Source of the DNA: Firmicutes bacterium UBA6418
GTDB lineage: Bacteria > Bacillota > Clostridia > Peptostreptococcales > Anaerovoracaceae
Length of the DNA stretch: 8,623 nt
Reading direction: 5' to 3'
Assembly (NCBI GenBank): GCA_002439735.1
Contig: DJPG01000045.1
Location: 1-8,623, forward strand
The notes under the pieces were generated by a model, which made no database searches, had not been told where the DNA came from, and was given only the letters and a program-made list of their open reading frames with translations. A program made the position numbers and the translations under genes. Every line of letters starts with the position of its first letter. Position 1 is the stretch's first letter. This document shows positions 1 to 5,300 of this stretch, one piece after another.

Positions 1-848
1 CCGAGGTCACAGGTATAGACCCACTCGATCACGTCGCCGTCCTTGAGCTGGTAGCGGCTGCATCCGTAATTTGGAAACCAGTCGTTGACCTTGTACATCC
101 AGCCACTCTGCGGACCGCCGTCGAACTCATACAGATAATTGATGCCTTTGATATAGTAGGATTCATAGATCGGCGTATAGCTGAAGTCCAGCTGGATGTC
201 GTTGTTCCGGCAAAGCGTGTTGAGCGCATCAAAGACCGTATTATCCGTCGTACCTTTGTAGGTCGTCTTTTTGAGGATGATGCCGTCTTCCGGGATGTAG
301 TCCTCGATCGCCGGATTCTCCAGTTTCTCCATTGCCGAGGAAAGCGTGTCGCAGCGGATCTCGAGCGTCACAGTCACGTCTTCCGGTACGTCCGGTTTCA
401 AGGCTCGGTTACCGTCATTGGAAGCGGTAAAATCATCCTTGTTGTCCACCTTGATGTCCTCGGCGTCCAGGTTCTTCTTTTCCGCTTCCGTGTATTTCTT
501 TACCGGCTTCCTCGCATTCCCTTTTGTGTCGGACTGCGCGGTTCCGTCCTTATCTTTGCCTGTCTGCCCCGACTGTCCCTGCGTATCCGCATTGCTGCCG
601 TCTGCATTCTCCACAGCGTTCGCATCGCCGGAGCCGTCCTGCGTGCCCATACCTTCTCCTGTCTGATCGGTATTGACCACGATCTCGCCCTGTCCGTCCG
701 GCAGTTTTGCATCGCGATCCTCTAACTTGAAGCCGACCGCGACCGATACCACGATGACCAGCGCCAGCGCCGTCAGTGCGTATTTTTTAAGCCGCTTCCG
801 CCGCATCTTCCCCATCAATTCTCTTTTTTCTTTTCCATTCTCCTGCAT
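1..848 (-). CDS. Membrane-anchored DUF4430 (transcobalamin C-terminal-like) protein, partial
   Basis: The reading frame is open from ATG at 848 down to the window edge, giving 282 codons with the 3' end missing. Residues 1-22 are strongly basic (KMRRKRLKK). Residues 23-40 form one hydrophobic segment (YALTALALVIVVSVAVGF) with no clear cleavage site, so I read it as an uncleaved N-terminal anchor with the rest outside the cell. Residues about 41-115 are a Gly/Asn/Asp/Gln-rich linker. From about residue 158 (VTVTLEIRCDTL) the sequence is a DUF4430 domain, with the hallmark SGWMYKVN at about 247-254 and KDGDVIEWVY close to the edge. DUF4430 is related to the C-terminal domain of animal transcobalamin and intrinsic factor. 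The gene sits behind a cobalamin riboswitch and terminator, which supports a role in corrinoid capture; binding itself is inferred. The start at 848 is chosen for the GGAGAGGGG ribosome site about 8 nt upstream; ATGs at 815 and 806 have weaker sites. Downstream genes are outside the window. Confidence 0.93.
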   Translation of the reverse strand, partial: MQENGKEKRELMGKMRRKRLKKYALTALALVIVVSVAVGFKLEDRDAKLPDGQGEIVVNTDQTGEGMGTQDGSGDANAVENADGSNADTQGQSGQTGKDKDGTAQSDTKGNARKPVKKYTEAEKKNLDAEDIKVDNKDDFTASNDGNRALKPDVPEDVTVTLEIRCDTLSSAMEKLENPAIEDYIPEDGIILKKTTYKGTTDNTVFDALNTLCRNNDIQLDFSYTPIYESYYIKGINYLYEFDGGPQSGWMYKVNDWFPNYGCSRYQLKDGDVIEWVYTCDL

Positions 849-873
849 CCCGTTTTCCCCTCTCCTGTTCTCC

Positions 874-923
874 AAAAAGATAAAAGCTGCAGCGCGTCCG
901 CCTTTCCGGCTTCTTCGCTGCAG
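874..923 (-). terminator. Intrinsic terminator of the short cobalamin riboswitch
   Basis: On the minus strand CTGCAGCG (923-916) pairs perfectly with CGCTGCAG (894-887), with an inner GCC/GGC pairing in the loop, followed at once by CTTTTATCTTTTT. It lies between the cobalamin aptamer and the ribosome site of the DUF4430 gene, the usual place for the expression platform of a transcription-terminating riboswitch. An alternative 5-bp pairing, GCAGT (954-950) with ACTGC (924-920), overlaps the terminator's 5' arm and could act as the antiterminator; that part is weaker. Confidence 0.85.
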
Positions 924-985
924 TCCGTTTTTTCCGCATTCGAATTGGCACTGCTCGCGTTTCTCCGACGCGGCAGGGCGCTTTT

Positions 986-1140
986 CGTCTGTGCATGTTT
1001 CTTGACTCGGCGTCTTCATCTTTTACTTCGAAGGCACCTCACAGTGGCGGGACCGCGCAGGACTCTCACCTGCTTCCATCTTAGCTTTTGACGGTTCCGC
1101 GACCTGTCTGCGGCAGCGGCTTGTCAAAAGGACACAAACG
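986..1140 (-). ncRNA. Cobalamin riboswitch aptamer, short form
   Basis: The minus strand carries the conserved cobalamin core: GCAGGTGAGAGTCCTGC (P5 hairpin, 1073-1057), GCGGTCCCGC (P6-like hairpin, 1056-1047) and GCCACTGT (1048-1041), then a B12-box-like AGTCAAGAAACATGC (1007-993). A closing helix is visible: CGTTTGTG (1140-1133) pairs along all 8 bp with CACAGACG (993-986), one pair being a wobble. A second helix, CTTTTGAC with GTCAAAAG, closes the 5' subdomain. Only 33 nt separate GCCACTGT from the B12 box, against 95 nt in the paralogous aptamer at 8274-8489, so the peripheral arm is minimal. The B12 box differs from that copy at two positions (CAAGAAAC against CAGGAGAC). In this family, cobalamin binding normally turns expression off. 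Here it would control the membrane-anchored DUF4430 gene through the terminator at 874-923. Confidence 0.92.
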
Positions 1141-1164
1141 TTTTTATGTACTGTTCTGCAAAAT

Positions 1165-1193
1165 ATTATAGCACCTTGCATAAAACTTCGCAA
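1165..1193 (-). promoter_or_regulatory. Sigma-A type promoter for riboswitch and DUF4430 transcript
   Basis: Reading the minus strand, TTGCGA (1193-1188) is separated by 17 nt from a perfect TATAAT (1170-1165). A start near 1158 would put the aptamer close to the 5' end of the RNA. It lies just after the terminator-like hairpin of the preceding DUF11 gene, which supports an independent transcript. Confidence 0.8.
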
Positions 1194-1202
1194 GAGATAT
1201 TT

Positions 1203-1251
1203 GAAAGAGGGCTGCGCCCTAACGGTTATTTTCCGTTAAAGCGCCAGCCCC
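1203..1251 (-). terminator. Probable terminator after the DUF11 gene
   Basis: On the minus strand the hairpin is built from GGGCT/AGCCC, GCGC/GCGC and TAACGG/CCGTTA helices separated by small internal loops, with AAAATAA near the tip. The following tract (TCTTTCAAAT) is only moderately U-rich, so termination may be imperfect. It begins about 50 nt after the stop at 1299 and ends just before the next promoter. Confidence 0.65.
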
Positions 1252-1298
1252 TTGGCAGTGTTTCTTTGTTAACTTTATATTTTGATCTGTTCCGCGTT

Positions 1299-2153
1299 CT
1301 ACACCGTTCCGCTGATCGTCAAAATGCTGACGCCCGGTTCCGTGATCCAAGCTCCGGTTTGCGCATCCTGCGTATAAGCTGCGGCAGGTACCGTGATCCT
1401 TCCCGCTGTAAGCGCGAACTGACCGGTTGTCTGGTCATAGGTGTAATCGGTATTTGCAGTCAGCTGCGTTCCGTTCACACTTACCGTCAGATTCGAAAGG
1501 ATCGGATTGAACGTGTCGTCGATGACTGCGTTGTCTGTAGCGGTTACTGCAGTGTTTCCGGAATTTTGGATCGTGAACGTATAGGTCAGTGTTCCGTTTT
1601 CGGTAACGGTCTGCGGCGAGATCGCTTTGTTAATGCTCAGTGCCGCGCGCTCTGTTGCTGTTGCTGTCTCGGAAGCAGTAATCGCTGTGGTAATCCCGGT
1701 TCCGTTAATGGTCGCGGTATTGGTGATCGTACTGCCGGCTGCTCGTGGTGCGTACGAATTCGGTACCGCTTCATAAAGGATCATTGCGTTTCCGCCTGCC
1801 GGAACGCTCAGTCCCGTGATCGCTAACGGAGCCGTCGCGGTCACGGTCGGCGCCGTCTGGAGAACACCATTTACATAATAACGAACAGAACCGTCAAGAT
1901 ACGTCAGCGGTGTCAGGGTCTGCGTGTTGAACGTATAAGCGCCCAGATCATCTGTCAGTGTCAGCCCGGTCAGCGGTGTCGTGCCGGTGTTCAAGACGCT
2001 GATCACATAGGTAATGTCATCGCCTGCGGTATATTCGTCAAGAACTGCATTTTTTTGTGCAGAAAGAACTTCTAAAATTTCTCCTGTAACTACGTTGGAT
2101 GCTGTCGTCGTTCCGTTATAGGTCAGCGTTGCCTGGTTTGTGAATGTTGCCAT
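1299..2153 (-). CDS. DUF11-type beta-sandwich repeat protein, no signal peptide
   Basis: This encodes a 284-residue protein starting MATFTNQATLTYNG. The ATG at 2153 is chosen because GGGGG lies 7 nt upstream; a longer TTG-start version would begin inside a stem-loop. Two copies of a DUF11-like beta-sandwich module are visible. The first covers residues about 30-140 (TAGDDITYVISVLNTGTTPLTGLTLTD is the typical strand pattern) and the second about 162-284 (GTLTYTFTIQNSGNTAVTATD). The protein is rich in Thr, Ala and Asn, has no cysteine and only two lysines, and shows no signal peptide, membrane segment, LPXTG or SLH motif. DUF11 modules are usually extracellular structural domains, so the missing export signal is odd. 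A mother-cell product placed on the spore surface, or non-classical export, would fit, but that is conjecture. It has no cobalamin riboswitch of its own and is bracketed by hairpins, so I treat it as a separate unit of unknown function. Confidence 0.9.
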   Translation of the reverse strand: MATFTNQATLTYNGTTTASNVVTGEILEVLSAQKNAVLDEYTAGDDITYVISVLNTGTTPLTGLTLTDDLGAYTFNTQTLTPLTYLDGSVRYYVNGVLQTAPTVTATAPLAITGLSVPAGGNAMILYEAVPNSYAPRAAGSTITNTATINGTGITTAITASETATATERAALSINKAISPQTVTENGTLTYTFTIQNSGNTAVTATDNAVIDDTFNPILSNLTVSVNGTQLTANTDYTYDQTTGQFALTAGRITVPAAAYTQDAQTGAWITEPGVSILTISGTV

Positions 2154-2168
2154 ATCATTTCCCCCATT

Positions 2169-2204
2169 GATGATTTTCAAAAGGTCAAAACCTTTTGTAT
2201 CATC
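2169..2204 (-). promoter_or_regulatory. Stem-loop in the leader of the DUF11 gene
   Basis: On the minus strand GATGAT (2204-2199) and CAAAAGG (2197-2191) pair perfectly with CCTTTTG (2184-2178) and ATCATC (2174-2169), giving 13 bp around a TTTTGA loop with a one-to-three-base internal loop. It ends four bases before the GGGGG ribosome site. It is not a typical terminator because no U-run follows. It could be an operator, an mRNA-stabilising 5' hairpin, or a translational control element. I saw no convincing promoter between 2268 and 2204. Confidence 0.5.
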
Positions 2205-2268
2205 CTATGCAGAACATTGCATAAACGTCCGAGAAAACGGCAGTATTTCAATGCTCTCTAAAATATTA

Positions 2269-2299
2269 GACCCTGCCGACATTCTCTGCCGACAGGGTC
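2269..2299 (-). terminator. Probable terminator after the large surface protein gene
   Basis: GACCCTG (2299-2293 on the minus strand) pairs perfectly with CAGGGTC (2275-2269) around a 17-nt loop, followed by TAATATTTTAG. The stop codon lies about 50 nt upstream. The tail is only partly U-rich. The arms and loop also contain a direct repeat of CTGCCGACA. Confidence 0.65.
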
Positions 2300-2348
2300 C
2301 TCGTTTAGTTTATGCGATTCGTTTCTTCGATTCGCTGTTTCATCCGGA

Positions 2349-5300
2349 TCATTTTGTCCAGATCCGTGCTGCGTACTTGCACTGGGTCAGCTTGCTGTAG
2401 GTTACCAGCTTACCCTTCTGGTCATAGACCATGACGCGGGCTTTGTAGTAGTATCGGCTGCCCTTGGTACCGGTGGTGTTGATGTAGGACTTAGAGGCCT
2501 TGGTCAGTTTCGCCGCGTACTTCGAAGATTTCTTGGTCGAACGGTAGAATTTGTACTTTACCGTGTAACCGAGCGACTCGATCTCTTCGATCGCTACCGC
2601 GGTCTTCGCGTCGGTCTTCAGTGTTACTTTGACGTTCTTCTTTGCGGTCTTCACGGAACGCGCGGTCAGGCTGACCTTTGCGAGCTGCTCTTCTGCCTGT
2701 TCCAGAATTTGTTCGTCTGTCTGAAGACCTGTTTTTTCTGCGTCAACCAACGCATATTCGCTGAAATGGTTTGTCCGGAAAACATAGAACGCCTGCTTAT
2801 CGATCGTGATTTTCTGCCCCGGCATCTGGGTAAGCTTTCCGTCATTTTCGAGATATACTGCGGCAACTTTCTTATCCTCCAAGGAAGACAGAATCGGCAG
2901 TTTCACCGTGACAGTTCCCTTAAACTGCGTAATTTCCGTGTTTCCTGATTTTGCAGTTAATTTGTATATCTGCGCATCCTCACCGACTAATTCCTTCTGT
3001 TCTTTGGACGGCGCGTTTACTTTGCTGATTTCGATCACAACCGTGCTGCCTTTTGCTTCTTCCGTCATTTGTTTCATCGTTTCCTGATCAACGGTCAAGG
3101 TTCCTTGGCTCGTTGTGATGGTCAACTGTGCATCGGTATTCGCAACGATACTGGTGAGCGTCGATTTCGGAATTTCAGTCTGGATCGTCTCCGCATTCTT
3201 TGTTTCTGCGGCAGAAACGTTCAAAACAATTTCGGAAGACTTATTTTCCTTTGCCTGTTTCACCATTTCGTCTGCTGTTTCATTCGAAATGCTTGCCTTC
3301 GCGGCAGAACCGCTCACGCTGACTTCGGTCGGTGCTGTGGTTACTGCAGACCCGGCTTCACCGGCAGTCGTAACTTTCTTCTCTTCGACAGGGGATTCCG
3401 CTGCACCGCCGCCTGTGCCTCCGACCGTATCAGCAGCTTTCAGCCAACCATTCCATGTGGAAGAGTTCCCCAACGCCGGATGTCCCTCGTCCTCAACCCA
3501 GTCCTGTACTTCATAAGCGTAATCGTTTACATAGTGCCAAATGATCACATCGCCGTCTTTGATCTGATAATCGAGCAGTCCCTTGTTCGGATGGCTTCCG
3601 TTTACCGTGTACATCCAACCGGATTTCGGTCCGTTCGTCATTTCTGACAGAACATAACCGGATGGTGCAGTGATGGAAGAAATATAGTTGCCGTCATAGC
3701 CTTCATATGCAAGACCTTTCGCATCCAGCGCCTTTTTGAATACGGTACCGACGGTTGCATTTTCGCCCAGTTCCTCGAGGGTATAGGTCGTTGTCGCGAT
3801 CCATGTCACGTAATTCGGCAGATAGGTATTGGTTCCGAGGTCTACGTCCTGCTTTGCGATTTCACAGCCGATCAGTCGGAACGTAACGCTCGGCTTTGCT
3901 TCCGGTGTAGTCGGAGTCTCTTTTGGTTTATCCTGGAGTTTTACATTTGTGATATAACCCATGTCTTCTTTTACATCTGTCCAGCTGAATGCCGAGCCTC
4001 TCACAAATTTAACAGTCAATGTATAGCTTCCTGCAGGAAGGACTTCACTGAAGCTTCCGCCTGTCTCTCCACCGATTTTGTCCGCAATGGTTTTACTTTC
4101 TTCTCCGGATGTTAAGATTACAGAAAGCGTGCCGTAGCCTTTATCTGAAGATACACCGTAATCAAAGCTAAGCTGCTTTTCTTCCGTGAGTGTAAAGGTG
4201 AAATTGGTTTGCGATGTCGTATTGCTTTTTCCCTTGTTTGAAGATTCAAAACGAGCCTTTCTGACATTCCACTGCCAAGGATATTCGGCTGCGTCTTCAC
4301 CGCTTGCATCATCACTCATCGTAATGGTTTCAAGCCCCTTGGACGGAAGTACGATGTACTGCAGTCTATCATCGTTCCAAACTTTGTATTTCGCATTGCA
4401 TACGCTGCAGATTTCCTGCCTATATGCCGGGAATACCGTTTCTTTCGACTTATCCGGAGTGTGCGCAAGTGCATCCGTGTAATTCATTTTATAGGTTTCG
4501 CCGCAGCTGCTGCATTGGTAAAGGTCATAGCCTTTTGCGCCGCATACCGGTGCGACCGTTTCCTGAAGCTGACCGGTATGCGCAGTTTTATCTGCTTCCC
4601 ATGTCAGTGCCGGGTAGTTTTTGCAAACCAATTTGAATCCGGTTCCGAGTTCTGCGCTCTTCAAATCTTCGCTGCTCAGTTCCTGTGCGTTCTCGTCATA
4701 TCCGATCCCCTTAAGATAATAGCACTTTTCGAAAGAAGAACTTTCCACGCTGCCTGCAAAGGCAGTTCCCTTTCCTTTGTTTACACTTCCTGCATTATAG
4801 CAATTTGCGATACCGCTTTTCTTCGCTTGTCCGATGACGCCGCCGACATTGTCGGTTCCGGTTATTGCTGCGGTATTATAACAATCTTTTATGGTAATGC
4901 CAGATTCGTCATATCCGATCACACCGCCGACTTTGCCGCTGCCGCTGACCGTACCTTGATTGATGCAGCCTTCCACGCTTCCGGATCCGCCGGCCTTGCC
5001 TAAGATCCCACCGACCTGCTGTGCTTCACCGGATATTTCTCCCATATTCACACAGTTCTTGATGAGCGTATTGCTGCCGGTATAGCCTGCGATCCCGCCG
5101 ACATTGTATTTTGTCTTTGCTCCGGTAACCGTTGCCTTATTTACACAATTTTCGATCGTTCCGCTTTGCAGACAACCTGCAATTCCGCCTGCTTGTCCCT
5201 CCGGTGCTGTAATGCGTCCTTCTACGGTGAGATTCTTCACAACAGAGCTTCCGCTGATCGTATCAAAAAGACCTTTTGACGAGACCAGATTATAGACTTT

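Noticed and set aside
787..996. Minus-strand 69-codon frame between the short riboswitch and the DUF4430 gene
   Set aside because: It spans the terminator hairpin and overlaps the start of the DUF4430 gene in another frame; its basic composition and lack of a ribosome site suggest chance.
1146..1826. Plus-strand open frame of 226 codons opposite the DUF11 gene and promoter region
   Set aside because: It begins inside the promoter of the opposite strand, runs through a terminator hairpin and is Arg/Cys-rich with no domain; the minus-strand DUF11 protein explains the coding signal.
2154..2180. TTG-start extension of the DUF11 protein by nine residues
   Set aside because: The TTG lies inside the leader stem-loop and lacks a ribosome site, whereas the ATG at 2153 has GGGGG at 7 nt.
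3069..3647. Plus-strand open frames of 192 and 133 codons opposite the DUF4430 region
   Set aside because: Both are shadows of the surface protein, overlapping each other in different frames without translation signals.
4779..5192. Possible CRISPR or DNA tandem repeat array
   Set aside because: The periodicity is at protein level (GLUG repeats); the DNA units are diverged, have no constant direct repeat and no spacer structure.
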